From the NCBI GenBank assembly GCA_963920575.1, contig OY986964.1, positions 37,540,468 through 37,604,467 on the forward strand: a stretch of DNA of 64,000 nt, given 5' to 3'. Positions 24,575-36,262 of the stretch are shown here, piece by piece. This stretch comes from Narthecium ossifragum (lineage: Eukaryota > Streptophyta > Magnoliopsida > Dioscoreales > Nartheciaceae). The notes beneath the pieces were generated by a model that worked only from the letters and a program-made list of their open reading frames with translations, had not been told where the DNA came from and did not search any database. The stretch's first letter is position 1. Each line of letters opens with the position of its first letter. A program made the translations under genes and the position numbers.

Positions 24575-25697
24575 GGGGGCGTTTGGTTGCTTGCATCAGT
24601 TGATGCATGCATCAGTTGATACAACATTAGCATCATATGTTTGTTTGGTTGCTTGTATCAACTGATGCAGTATCAGTTGATTTTCTGTTTGGTTGGTATG
24701 TATTGCATCAGTTGATACAAAAGAAGATAACGTCATGTTCCTCCACATCACCGTCCGACGTCTTCGAACTCGTCGGAGCTTTGGATTTTAATTCCGGCGA
24801 ATAACTCCAACGATCTTCCCACTTTATGATATTATACCTCTAAAATTTCACTAGTGCTAATTATAAAATTAAAAACAGTTAAATACCAGCTCTCGCCTCT
24901 GGGATTTCTTCCATGTTTTTACTCTGTTTTTTCTCATGGTGATTCCCCCTGTTTTTTCTCATGAGCTGGAGAGGAATGGAGCTCTGAAGTGTGAGTAGTC
25001 AGAGCTCCTAGACAATAGGAGGAGGATTTGCCTGGCGACGGTGCTGGGGATGCTGCTTGTGCAGCTGATGCTAGCGAGGATGGTGAGGGAGTTCCGGTGG
25101 ACTGCGGTGCCGGGAGAGAAGCTGGATGAGACGGAGACGTTTGCGATCCGGCGTTGGGAGGAGAGGGTCGGCTGGCTCGGGGAGGAGAGAGGAGATCCGG
25201 CGTTGGGAGGAGAGGGCCGGCTGAGGGGAAAGGAGGAGAGAGGAGATCCAGCGTTGGGAGGAGAGAGGAGATCCGGCGCCGGCTGGCTTGGGGAGGAGAG
25301 AGGAGATCCGGCGTTGGGAGGAGAGGGCCGGCTGAGGGGAAAGGAGGAGAGAGGAGATCCGGCGTTGGGAGGAGAGAGGAGATCCAACGCCGACTGGCTC
25401 GGGGAGGAGAGAGGAGATCCAGCGCTGGCTAGCTCGGGGAGGAGAGAGGAGATCCGACAATGGGAGGAGAGGGCCGGCTGAGGGGAAAGGAGGAGAGGAG
25501 AAAGAAGAAGAGAGGAGAGGATGAGAGAGAAGAGGAGGATCACGTGATGTCACGTGTGGTGCATCAGCTGATGCTGCATCAGTAGAAACAACCAAAATGA
25601 TTGTTTCTGCTGATGCAGCATGAGTCCCTTTTGACCAACCAAACACAGGTTTGTATCAAAATGCTGCATCAGCTGATACATGCAACCAAACAGCCCC
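24575..25697. mobile_element. PIF/Harbinger-like non-autonomous element carrying a P450 fragment
   Basis: A 1123-bp element with ends GGGGGCGTTTGGTTGC and, inverted, GGGGCTGTTTGGTTGC, flanked by the trinucleotide TTA on both sides (24572-24574 and 25698-25700), the target of PIF/Harbinger elements. Subterminal GCATCAGTTGATGC palindromes occur at both ends. No transposase. The interior holds a P450 C-terminal fragment followed by 51-bp-scale tandem repeats (about 25150-25500) with the core GGAGAGAGGAGATCCGGCG. Confidence 0.85.
25020..25148 (+). pseudogene. Cytochrome P450 heme-region fragment as transposon cargo
   Basis: The plus frame reads RRICLATVLGMLLVQLMLAR then MVREFRWTAVPGEKLDETET. This fits the stretch just after the heme-binding Cys of plant P450s (RRICPG...LGLLHVQLMLARMVREFEW...DETEKF). 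The CPG of the heme loop appears as CLA, so the heme ligand context is degraded. The frame then runs into repeats. It is a different part of a P450 from the fragment at 22422 and lies in a different type of element. Confidence 0.75.
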
Positions 25698-25700
25698 TTA

Positions 25701-28425
25701 GTAACCATGGTGTCAGCTACAAACCAAAGGTTTTTATTGCAGGCAGTAACTTGTCATGCCAATCCAACTTGCAGATGAACCAGCTTGGATTCTGGTAAAC
25801 CTCCGAGATTACGACCTTCAATCCGTCGATACAGGAGATTCAGGGTAAAACCAGCTTCTGCACAAAAAAGGCCAGTCAGAGAATTTGGAGATCATATTTC
25901 CTGTGTTAATCATGAGGTGAGACTGTGCTGACCCTCAGTTTTAAGGAACCAAATTTCTGATTCTGAAGCATATATAGCTTAGCTCGCTCAGGCACGATAG
26001 TTTGTCCCAGGAAGACAGTTTCCTGCACAGTCTGTAACAAGATCTACAAAGGATACTGCAATCCAGATAAAAGTTAAACTTTCCATGCACAACATATCTG
26101 CTCACAACTTAAAAACAGATAACATCCTTAAGAGTACCTTGCGAGTATTTTCCATCTTTGTTTGGAGAATAATTGTACCTTTTGCTCCTTCCTTCGCAAA
26201 ATGGCGCCACTTTGATTGTCCTGACTGCAAAACCTACTAACTACCAGATAACCAAAATTTATCCCTAACGCAACAGATCTTAATGCCTCATTCTGAGCTG
26301 CAGTTGATACCGTTCACAAGCTTTACAAAGAAACACCACCAGACTGACATATACTGGATGCTTAGTCATAGTAATTATTATTCCTCCACATCTTGGAAAA
26401 TACCTGGGAACTAGATTCCACAGAGTTCAGGCATGAGGGGGTCAGACCTTGATACATCAATCAACCTTACCTCTACCAGCGGTGAAAAAACCTGCTATTT
26501 GAAGGGGCACGAATGAGCAATTTTACAGCAGCCATGCAATCTTCAAATGCATGAAGCTGAGGGCCAACTTGGGATGTAAAGTTTGGATGTGAATTCTAAC
26601 CACCTTTTCGAAAAAAACAGGATATTTTCTAATTTCAGGCAGTTATCCAAAATGTGGTTAGAATTCACATCTCGAGACAAGCTCACGGTTAACGTCACCA
26701 GCAATCTTTTGCCAAAGACTACCTAGTGGTGTCTAGTCCAACTCATACGTATATATTGTGGCTTACTCACAACAAGCTACAGTTGCACATATCCTTTATA
26801 CTTTTTGATCTAAACAGCCACCTTTCCCCAACTCAAGGTAAAAATTCGACAATACCCTTAAGCGTTCTGTATAGTGTTAAAAAATCTTTCCTCAATCTTT
26901 AGTAGGATTTTTAACATTGCTAATCCTTTTCAAGACCAACAAAGTTGATCTCTTCTAAGCATATTAAAGAATCAACAAGTACTAAACCTCTAATCAACGC
27001 TCAAAACACGTCTCCTTTATGTTTCCTAAGAAATGGATGACCCATCTTAAAAAATCTTTCCTCAATCAACAAGTATTAAACCTCTAATCAACGCTCAAAC
27101 CACGTCCCTTAGAGCAACTCTATGTATAATCTCCATTGCGTTCATTTCATACCTTTTTCCATCTAAGCATTCTCAACTTCAGAATCATCTTTTCCAAACA
27201 GAATTACCCTAAGTTAGGGAATTAGTAACATACAAGTTCATATTGCATGCTTTATGGCATCAATACAGAAATAAATCTAGAGCATCTGTAAAGAGAAATT
27301 TACGCATAGGCCACTTGCTTGAAGGGAGAATTAGAGCTCTGAGGTATTCCAAGGTAAGTGTAAACCTTAGCCAGATTTAAACTACAGACCCAAGAAAAGA
27401 GTAACAAATCCCAGAGAACGAATCAACAATAACCCTCCTAAAAGTTGCAATAGTTGGGCTCCTAGCCACATACAGAAGTTCCACGCTGCAGCGTCAAACA
27501 CGTCTATGTTTGGATTCTAAAACCAACAAAGCAGTCGCCAAACAGCACTGCACACAAGTGATTATGCCATTGAGAATTGCTGAAATAGACAACCACTTTT
27601 GCGGGAACAAAATCTATAATTACAAGGAATAAATCAACACGTTCATCACAAGAGGCAAGCTGAAAGGAACCTATACTATTTTCAGCTTTACATATTACCA
27701 ATATCCAAAGCTTTTTCCAGCCAACGTTGCATACAGATTCTATGCTCATCAAAGACGGTAAGAAACAATATATGAAATCTAATCTATTAGCAAATACTGC
27801 TTTAATTTCCAACCAGTAACGATTAGGATCAACAAGAAAGCTTTGGTGGGCAAATTGAAATTTGAGCATAATATCAAGGTTGCCTTTCAGCATTTGAAAT
27901 GCAACATCATGAATCCTCTATGTGCTATCATACTTTTCAATTCTAATTATTACCCATGCCATTTTAGCAAGTTCCCATGCCTTTGGACCTGAGAAACTGT
28001 ACTAAATTTTGGAAGAAGCATATCTCATCTCTTTACGAATTTAAAAATCTAGCACTCAAACATGTTCGATTGGATTGGCAGCAAGACAGACGGCAAGAAT
28101 TCTATGTCAAAGACATATCTGAACACAAAAAATCTGTCAAGTGCAACGTACCTCAAGATAGAAGTCATAGAAAGTGCTTCCTCCATCACTAAGTGCTGAA
28201 CAATGCAAATTTGGCAACTGCAGGTTTTTTATTTCTATGTGATAAACAAGATGAAGAGTACCTGCATCACGCTCAGTCCCTCACGTGTATTGCACACTGT
28301 TCTCTTACAACATTTTGCGTTACAACAACAAAAAACATCAGAACGATTTAAACCCCAGCCCCTCAAGCCATATCTCAGCTATTCGAGGATCAAACTTCAA
28401 AAGCGGTCCTTCAGCTAGGCAATTA
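25701..28425. other. Long intergenic stretch, no gene seen
   Basis: AT-rich, with no credible exon chain on either strand. It contains an 18-bp perfect inverted repeat at 26586-26671 and a direct duplication near 26973-27014 and 27066-27108 (shared CCTCTAATCAACGCTCAAA). The part nearest 28426 will include the 3' UTR of the At1g75140-like gene, which runs leftwards. A few weak frames (27504-27893, 27977-28192) have no recognisable content. Confidence 0.5.
26586..26671. repeat. Short hairpin / MITE-like inverted repeat
   Basis: GATGTGAATTCTAACCAC at 26586-26603 recurs in perfect inverse at 26654-26671, enclosing a 50-base loop. It could be a tiny MITE relic. No target duplication was recognised. 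Confidence 0.6.
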
Positions 28426-30237
28426 TCAATCTATGTGATCGTCTCCAACTTGGGTGGTGCTAGAAAACATTGGTTCTCTTCTATTAGGAAAGCCACCAGA
28501 ATCTATATTCTGCCCTCGATATTTCAAATCCGCAGCTCCCCTGAAGCCAGGATCCGAAGGACTAGGTCTATATCCAATACCAGTCCCACCAGGATAACGA
28601 GATTGGGGGGACACATACCTTCGTGATGGCCCCCTAAGCCCACCTCCTCTCAATTCCCTAAGATCACTAGGTCTAGAAGGGTCCACATAGCCTCTTTCAC
28701 CAGGCCCATTACCCAGAAGATTAACAGGAGCAGAGGTGGAGGCATTGAAGGACTCCTCCGGCACCCACCCCAAGGAATCCTTCTTCTTCACATAGAACTG
28801 CCATATTCCAATCAGAAACAAGAGGAACAGCAATGCTGGGCCACTCCAGACCACAGCATTACTTTGTGCCTTGAAAACCGGGAAATTGGGGTGGTATATG
28901 CCAATGTAGCCACCCCCTAACCCCAGAACCACGAGCTTCTCTCGGTCTGCAGCAATCAAAGGCTTCACAGTCAACAACACATCTTGCTGTAGAGCATCTG
29001 AATTCAGAAACAGAGACTTGATTTCTTCAATGGTAGCATAGAATAGAGGCCGCGGAGACCCTGCACGGCCATAGTATTGAGATGAAACATTGTACACCAA
29101 GACCTTATCCAGGGTCACCGCGAGGAGGTACCCTTTGATGGCCTGGATGGCGACAGGGCCATCAACCTCCGACTTCCTAATAGCTCGGACCCTACACTTG
29201 AGATTGGCAACGTCCCCTAATAGAACAACATGAATCAAGTCACCCGTCGATGTGAAGCCATATGCTTTGGACCGCTCCAAGACATCAAACGTGTAGCTTT
29301 TGGCAAAGGACCCATTCATCCCCACGCACTCGGTCTCCCTCACCACCATAGTTCGGAGATCGAGCGACCCGGCGCCACCGGACTCCGTCAAGAAGAGGAG
29401 TCGCTGCTTGACGAAGGCGAGCGGACGACTGGTGGCGATGGCAGTGCCGTAGAGGGTGGCATTCTCTGTGAATACGCGAATCCGTCCCCCAGCGTCCGAA
29501 GCGATGATGTACCGCGCCCGGGCAATCTGGTGGAGCTCTATCGCGAGGACGGGCGGGGAGTCGAGGTCGCGGGGGGCGTGGACAAAGGGGCGGGAGCTGA
29601 CGAGAGAGAGAGCGTGCCAGTCGTCACCGGAAGGGGCGGACTCGGAGAGCCGGTGGGCGACAATGGAGCCGTCGGCGTGGCCGGCGAATAGGAGGGTCTC
29701 GTTGCGGCGCGAAGAGAGGTAGGCGAGCATGGCAGTGACGGGAGAATCGGAGACCCCAGAGGCGAGGTCGAGGAGGAAGTCACCGGAGGACGAGAAAACG
29801 TACACGTGGCCCCGGGAGTCGCCCACGGCGAAGTACTTAATAAGGCCGTCAAGATCCTCGTAGGGGAGCACAACGGCGCACGAGGGCTCGAAGTCAAGCC
29901 GCACTGCCGCAGCGAAATGGAACCGCTCAGACCACGCCGGCTTGTACTTGGCCACCGCCACCCCTCCCCCTCCCGCCGCAGCCGCCGCTGACGATGTCTG
30001 CGAGGGTTTCCGACTTGAATCTTGGAGTAAGCTTTCGAGCCGGGAGACGGAAGATGAGAGGGAGTCGACAAGGGACTCAAGGCGGCGGAGCTGGGTCTCG
30101 TGCCGATCGATGAGCGGCAGCGAGGGATCCTCATCCTCCTGGATGGCGAGGGAGGAGGAGGGACAGAGGAGATGCAGGTGGAGCAAGAGGAACAAGAGAG
30201 GGGCGGCTTCCATGGGAGAAAGCCGCCGGAGAACCAT
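28426..30237 (-). CDS. At1g75140-like single-pass membrane protein
   Basis: An intronless 603-residue frame. Residues 1-31 are a signal sequence with LLFLLLHLHLLCPSSSLA. A short coiled-coil-like stretch follows (about 45-72, RHETQLRRLESLVDSLSSSV). A large luminal or extracellular part (about 95-465) has repeated beta-strand motifs such as GDSRGHVYVFSSSGDFL and DAGGRIRVFTENATLYG, reminiscent of a beta-propeller, with N-glycosylation sequons (NATL, NVSS, NGSF). One transmembrane helix sits near 470-492 (SGPALLFLLFLIGIW), followed by a basic Arg/Gly/Pro-rich cytoplasmic tail. The architecture matches the plant family typified by Arabidopsis At1g75140, of unknown function. Met9 is an alternative start. 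Confidence 0.85.
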   Translation of the reverse strand: MVLRRLSPMEAAPLLFLLLHLHLLCPSSSLAIQEDEDPSLPLIDRHETQLRRLESLVDSLSSSVSRLESLLQDSSRKPSQTSSAAAAAGGGGVAVAKYKPAWSERFHFAAAVRLDFEPSCAVVLPYEDLDGLIKYFAVGDSRGHVYVFSSSGDFLLDLASGVSDSPVTAMLAYLSSRRNETLLFAGHADGSIVAHRLSESAPSGDDWHALSLVSSRPFVHAPRDLDSPPVLAIELHQIARARYIIASDAGGRIRVFTENATLYGTAIATSRPLAFVKQRLLFLTESGGAGSLDLRTMVVRETECVGMNGSFAKSYTFDVLERSKAYGFTSTGDLIHVVLLGDVANLKCRVRAIRKSEVDGPVAIQAIKGYLLAVTLDKVLVYNVSSQYYGRAGSPRPLFYATIEEIKSLFLNSDALQQDVLLTVKPLIAADREKLVVLGLGGGYIGIYHPNFPVFKAQSNAVVWSGPALLFLLFLIGIWQFYVKKKDSLGWVPEESFNASTSAPVNLLGNGPGERGYVDPSRPSDLRELRGGGLRGPSRRYVSPQSRYPGGTGIGYRPSPSDPGFRGAADLKYRGQNIDSGGFPNRREPMFSSTTQVGDDHID

Positions 30238-31495
30238 GAGAGACGACGACGAGGGTTAGGTCTATGGTTATGGTTTCGATCGGAAGGAGGGGTTTAAGGA
30301 TGGAATCGATTAAAAAAAAACAGAAGAAGACGAGAAACGATCGGGATTGGCGGCGGAGGGGAAGAAGAGCATTAAAAACCCATTATAAAAATGGGAGCTT
30401 TTTAGTTGAAATGCGAAATCACTAATCAGTAGAGTAATTTTCGCTGTCCGCGCGTTTAAAGTAGGCCCCACACTAGAATACACGGATATGGGGACAGCTG
30501 GCTGCGATTTAGACGTGCCGGCTGGGAATCTCGTCCGTCTCTGGTTGTAGATAATCCGGATATTCCGCACGTGGGGAGCTAAAACTAACAAGAAGCAGAG
30601 CGGAAACCTTTTCAACTTGAGGGGCCGCTGGAATGATTTGGAATGGAGGGTGGAATGCATGGAATAGAATGGAATGTGATGGATGTCAATTTTGTTGTTT
30701 GTTTGTTACTGATGTGTAAACTGAATTATGTGAAATCTGGTGTTTGTTTGGCGTAGAATGAAAACAAAAACTAGTGACTTTTGCAGTTTTTGTGTTTATT
30801 TTGTAATGAAATGGGGGATATGGTTACCCTATAATGCTAGTGATGAAAATACTATCATGTATTCTGATTTTGATATATATTAAACTTTTTATGACATTAA
30901 TAATATGAAATAATTGTGATATATCAATATCTATGTTGATGAAATATAATTACATATCACTTTTCATTTCAGAATTTCTTTGTTTTTTTAATTTTTTTTT
31001 GTTTTTGTAACCATATTCAATGTTGGAGAAGGAAGCTTATTGGTCAAGCTAATTTATAACACCCATTTATAAAATTTGAACATGAGAAATTATACATTCC
31101 ACACCCAAGTTTACAAAATTCATACTCTGATAATTTTACAAACATTAAAATAAACAATAATTTTCCGCTCGAGAAGATCCACCATGCAAAGGCTTTATTG
31201 ACGGAGCACTTATGTTTTATTTCAATAATGATAATTAATTTTATTGACGGAGCACTTATGTTTTAAATATGTTAAATAATGGTAATCAAATTTATAACAC
31301 TCCTATAGTATTTCATAATCACATTAGTCACTTGAACCTTGGATCTCCTTAGGTCTATAGGAGCATTTTTGGAAATTCACATCCCTAAAAGTCCATAGAT
31401 CCCAAACACTCCAAGATCCACCCATCACCTTAGCGGTGAAGAATCCCCTAATCGTCTCCTTCTCTGATTCCAAACCCCTAATCGGATACGAAGAA

Positions 31496-31498
<3 letters not shown>
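30238..31498. other. Intergenic stretch between divergent loci
   Basis: This holds the promoter of the minus-strand At1g75140-like gene (nearest 30238) and AT-rich sequence. Around 30620-30700 is a GGAATG-rich stretch similar in flavour to 32460-32660, which may be pieces of one transposon family. A short direct repeat with ATTGACGGAGCACTTATGTT occurs at about 31197 and 31244. No gene is seen. Confidence 0.4.

Positions 31499-31533
<35 letters not shown>
31499..31533 (+). repeat. (GA)n microsatellite
   Basis: An uninterrupted GA run of 35 bp just upstream of the lectin relic. Confidence 0.9.
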
Positions 31534-31536
<3 letters not shown>

Positions 31537-31768
31537 AGAGTTGTGGATGTGTGGCATGTGCCATGGAGGACGAGCTCTTCACTTGACGCTCCTCATCGGT
31601 GCACACCCAATGATCCCATCATTGTCCCCCAATCCCGACCCCGTGAAGGAGAAGGACCGCGACGCCGATGAGGATGCCACCGACATCGCGCGGGGCGGTG
31701 GCACGGCGGCGATGCGTGTGACATTCCACTTAACTGCAGGTTCCACAATGGTCGTCCACCACCACCAC

Positions 31769-32329
31769 TGAATCCTCCTCTTTGGCTGCACCCTCTACGT
31801 CGACAAGCATGGCGTCGTCTATGTCGCGGAGAACTTCGATGGCATCACTACCATCTCGGTCTTTGGCTCCAGGTCGAGGAGCGGCCACTACGCGCTCATC
31901 GTCAGCAACGGCAAGCTCGGCGTCTACGGCGACGCCATTTGGTCCAGCCTGTAGTCCATCAGTGGTACAAAACCCATCACTCAAGCACCCAGCTCGTTAT
32001 TCGCCGCCGACACAACCAGTGTCCTATTCTTCGACAACTTAATCGTGGGCGACTCGAATGGAAACCTCACGGTGGTGGACAACGGAGACTCCTCGTTGGT
32101 GCTGGAGCCCAAATGCAACCTCGTGGTAGTGAAGAAGAACGAGACCATATGGGAGACCAAGATGACCCATAACCCGGCCAACGCTTACGCACAGTGCCAG
32201 CTTATTCTAAGGGTCGACGGGGAGCTTGTCCTTGGAGAGTTGGTGCCCGTTGGCGTCGGTGACGCAGATCCTCCGATTGTACCTCAGACGGCATCGTCCC
32301 CTGTCCTCTCCTATGCCTCCGGCAGCTGA
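31769..32329 (+). pseudogene. GNA-type mannose-binding lectin relic, two domains
   Basis: One reading frame carries two stretches of lectin-like sequence. The first, after a TGA at 31769-31771, reads TLYVDKHGVVYVAEN... HYALIVSNGKLGVYGDAIWSS and ends in TAG at 31952-31954. The same frame then stays open to 32329 and contains SVLFFDNLIVGDSNGNL, LVLEPKCNLVVVKKNETIWET and CQLILRVDGELVLG. The spacing of two Cys residues (26 residues between them) and the CNLV pattern fit the GNA/B-lectin fold. The sugar-binding QxDxNxVxY motifs are degenerate in both places. Two in-frame stops and the lack of a clear signal peptide argue for a pseudogene. An unrecognised intron structure is the alternative. Confidence 0.6.
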
Positions 32330-32339
32330 GGCGGGGCCA

Positions 32340-32700
32340 TCCATCATACGAAAGCCAATCTCGCTCCCTCCTGTACATGGCAACTAGGGTCCTCCGTGGA
32401 GTTTGGCGTGAGATTGAAGTGGCTTTCAAGGATGGAAAAGAGAGCGTCGGAGAAGTGGGCTGGAATGTGTTTCCGGTCACATTTCTGTCAGAAACATTTG
32501 ACTGGAAAGCAGTGTTTTGGAATGAGACTGGAATGGGCCTGGACTGGAATAAAGTTCATTTCAGTGAAACAAACACCCCAACAACTGAAATGTTACTCCA
32601 TTCCAGACATTCAGTCAGTTTACATTCAGTCAGTTTTCCAAGGAAACAAACAGGCCCTAAATAAAAAGTCAAATCGAGATCTATGGGCGGCAGTAAGAAA
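32340..32700. mobile_element. Probable transposon remnant
   Basis: This stretch is rich in TGGAATG and TTCAGTCAGTTTACATT motifs and ends with AAACAAACAGGCCCTAAA, a text typical of small plant DNA transposon ends. The matching opposite end is not certain; a related GGAATG-rich stretch lies near 30620-30700. Confidence 0.35.
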
Positions 32701-32966
32701 ATATTGATAGATTGCGACGACGACGGAGGATTATAGCTTGGTTCAGTTCTCCGGAAAAATTGGAACATTTGGATCCAATCCAACCTGTTCGGACCCGGAT
32801 TGAGATTTGAGTGTACATCGCCACCAAGCTTGGAATCGGAACCGGAACCGGTGGTCGAACTTTTCCCATACCCAAGTGTCTATTATCCTCATCCAATGAA
32901 ATGGATCATCATCCCCTCCTCTCTTGTCCGCCCACAATAATATCGCACTCCACCGATCGCCCAACC

Positions 32967-33479
32967 ATGTCCGCCGCCTCGGTTTGCTCCGTCTCCAAAC
33001 TCTCGCTCGGAACCGCCTCCGCCTCTCCCAGTCCCAGCTCAACCCTCCTCCTCCCACAAACCCAGGTTGGTTCTAATTATAAACTTCCTCCATTGCTCCA
33101 AGATTACATTTTTTTTTTTTTTTATGGCTAATAGCCAACTAATCTACCTGCCATTTTGCTGCAGAAGACCGTCTTCCATGGGTTGTCGTTGTTGGGAGGG
33201 AAGACAGTCTCGTCCCTGAGTGAGAGAAAGAAGAGCGTGGGAAGGAATGGGTTTGATGGAGGGAGGAGGAAGAGGCTTGAGGTTAGTGCGAGGACTGCTT
33301 CGAAGAACATCGAGGTCGAAGTCGACAAGCCTCTCGGCCTCACCTTGGGGCAAAAGCCCGGTGGTGGTGTTGTCATCACTGTGAGTGCACGTGGTTCCTC
33401 TGTGATCCATCTCTTTTTAATGACTTAGTTGTATCCAGATTGCTACATATAAGCATTTCATGAAAGGATCGGATCTTTG

Positions 33480-33522
<43 letters not shown>

Positions 33523-35141
33523 ATTACTAATATGATTTATGTTTTGAGAGTTATGAATACTAGATCGACCTTAATTTCAGCGTGCTTAGTGTTCTGACAT
33601 GAAGAAGAACTTCGATAGGCTGTTGAAGGCGGAGGGAATGCGGCGAAGGCTGGGCTTAGAACTGGTGACCAGGTCCTCTACACTAGCAGCTTCTTTGGAG
33701 ATGAACTTTGGCCTGCAGATAAGCTGGGATTTACTAAGACTGCTATCCAAGCGAAGCCTGATTCAATTTACTTTGTAGTAAGCAGGTTGGACAGCCTTAT
33801 CTATTGCTCCAAGTATCCTTCATTCTATCTTGTAATGGATAAATGGTGAAATAAGAGTTATCAAGAGCTCTTCATGGAACCTAGTTATATTCAGAATGAA
33901 AACTGTCTCTTATATCTTGTTTTTTTTCTTCATTGGTCGCGCAGAGGTGCGGAAGTTGATGTAAAGAGACTGCCTAAGAGGCCAGCTCCGCCTCGGTTCG
34001 GGCGAACTTTAACAGAATCACAAAAGGCGAGATGCATCATTTTTGTTTACAGCTTAATAATGATTTTCGTTCAATGAAGTACCATCCATTTCCATTTCTA
34101 GTTTCACTCTACCTTTAAATTAATTTCCTTCTGTGAAGTACTTACTTGTTGATGTGATTGTTTGCAGGCAAGAGCAACACACATTTGTCTCGACTGTGGA
34201 TTTATTTACACACTGCAGAAACCTTTTGATGAGCAGGCAAGACTAGCTAGCTTCCTTCCTTTTTAGGTGTAATTTTATGATTCCAGGCTGTCAAATAAAA
34301 TGATATTTGGGGAGTTAATTAAAGTGAATATATGGGAATCACCTGCTGAGTATAACAAGATCATACTCAGATTAGAAAATTCCAGAATAGTGTTGAATGG
34401 AGGTTGTCTTGGTCAACTTTGCTGAGCTTCCTCCTCATACAGGTTAAGAAAAAGGTGCTCCATTATGAAGTCTGGAAGAAATTAGGAAGAAGGTTTGAAG
34501 CAAATTTATTAGGAGATTGTTGTGGCTTAATTCGTAGTTCGCCTTCGCTCATAGTCATGGCATCAAATTCTTAGCCATACTGTCGGTGCAACAATAGTCG
34601 AACACTCTGTGTGCGGTGGTGAATGGAAGTGTTTGAAAATAAAAGGAACACATATAACTATGATTATTTTTTCATTTTTCATGATTCTATAAGATCTTGA
34701 GATCCTACATTGATGGGAGACTTTAGGCTGCTCTGCTGTTGAAACTGGATCATTGGTTTATCATTACACTTGCAACAAGAAACTTGTAGGCTGCTGAGAT
34801 GCGTGGACAAAGATTTATGCTATCTAGCTAGCAGGCAAATATTTACTGATGTTAAATTCTAAGCCACTTAGATGAATCGAGGCTTGCTAATCATATAGCT
34901 GTAGTTGATTCTGACTCACAATACTATTTCTTTGTACCACACTGATAACTAAGTTGGTGTTCCATTGCAGCCCGATATGTATGCTTGCCCTCAATGCTCT
35001 GCACCAAAGAAAAGGTTTGCACGCTATGATGCCAACAGTGGAAAAGCCATAGGTGGCGGGCTGCCACCTATTGGGGTGATTGTTGGCCTGGTGGCTGGAA
35101 TTGCAGGAGTTGGAGCATTGCTTGTTTATGGCCTCCAATAA
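32967..35141 (+). CDS. ENH1: PDZ-rubredoxin thylakoid protein ENH1 (enhancer of sos3)
   Basis: Six exons (32967-33065, 33165-33380, 33619-33785, 33945-34026, 34168-34236, 34971-35141) join to 267 residues. A Ser/Thr-rich N-terminus is a probable plastid transit peptide. A PDZ-like region covers about 83-160 (DKPLGLTLGQKPGGGVVIT... GNAAKAGLRTGDQVLY). The rubredoxin iron site is complete: CLDC at 195-198 and CPQC at 217-220. A C-terminal glycine-rich helix (PPIGVIVGLVAGIAGVGALL) anchors it. This order is that of Arabidopsis ENH1, a chloroplast protein linked to redox control and salt tolerance. Introns 4 and 5 have GC rather than GT donors (34027 and 34237); only these give the conserved KARATHICLDC and FDEQPDMYACPQC joins. 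Confidence 0.95.
33481..33519 (+). repeat. (TA)n microsatellite in ENH1 intron 2
   Basis: An uninterrupted TA run of about 39 bp. Confidence 0.95.
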
Positions 35142-36262
35142 TCTCTTGATTATAATTGTTCTCCATACCTTTGAATGTAAAGGAACAGTTCTCTTGTGCA
35201 ACAAAACCCAAGTGAAATATATAGAAACTATTTCATAACATACGTAAACTTCTCACAGTTGGAGAAATGTATGTAGCTCTTCTACACTGTGTAGGTTAGT
35301 ACTCTACTCAGTTGTCTTTACGTATGTAGATGGTACGTGTCGGTGGGGATGTTGGTGGCTTTCAGTGTTTGATAGGCTACAAGTGGCAATGGCTCATGCA
35401 AACAAACACGAGGCAAGTGTTCTTAGTTGGTGAGGAGGCCACGAACCGTCATGCTAATCTGCCACATCGCTTTTGCCATGCAATTCAGTAACGCCTTCCT
35501 CACAGATTCATCCATAGATACTCCCAACCAAAGAAGGCAATGGATCTCTGAGCTCCTATTCTATTTTGGTAGGTCTCAAACGAGGGTGTTCTTTCACAAG
35601 GTATTGCTAAGAAATCAAAGAGCATTACAAGGTATGTTTCTTATTCTTACAGAGTTGATATCAGATTTAATTGTAGTGAAAGAAGGCACTGGTAATAAAG
35701 TACAAGAGCCGCAATGTTACTCTGGAGTTCCTGAAACTTCGTAGTTTTTTTTTGCCAAACTTTACCAAAACTGTGTCATGGACTAATTCAGAAAGAGGAT
35801 TTAAAATGATCTGCAAAAACATTCCCAATTGGTTAATATGGAAGTCATTAATTCTATTGTGGCTGGCGAAAAAATCTCTCGTTCTTTGTTATTAGTTTCA
35901 ATTTCTTCGGATAGTGATATCGCCATTGATCTTGTCAGTTGATTTATGTTTAGAAATTATCACTGATGCTTTCTCTCTAATTTCTTATTGTTGCTGGTAA
36001 AAAAAAATCGGTTATTGTATTAATTGTGGCTAATGGATGAGATTCAAGACAATTTTAGTTGTGCTGCTGCATTTTTAGGGTGATAGCCATCAAAGATAGA
36101 AATGCGAAAGGAGAATGGGGGACTATTGATGTGCAGCAACTGGTGGTGAGAAATTGTGGAAGGGATCGATTAATCAAATTTACCATTTTCATTGGCACTC
36201 TACTTTCTGCTTGTTAGTCTGATGTAATTTACCATTTGTTTATCCGTAATCCCAATAATCAG
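35142..36262 (+). other. Intergenic stretch / possible leader exons of the next gene
   Basis: It contains the ENH1 3' UTR and, probably, 5'-UTR exons of the A_thal_3526 gene. A candidate exon at 36079-36145, after TGCATTTTTAG, has one open frame (VIAIKDRNAKGEWGTIDVQQ) but no start codon was found for it. The sequence just before 36263 ends in CAATAATCAG, consistent with a splice acceptor. Confidence 0.4.

Noticed and set aside
28426..30237. Plus-strand frames opposite the At1g75140-like gene (29230-29722, 29942-30259)
   Set aside because: They are antisense shadows of a GC-rich coding exon whose minus-strand frame has a clear signal peptide and membrane helix.
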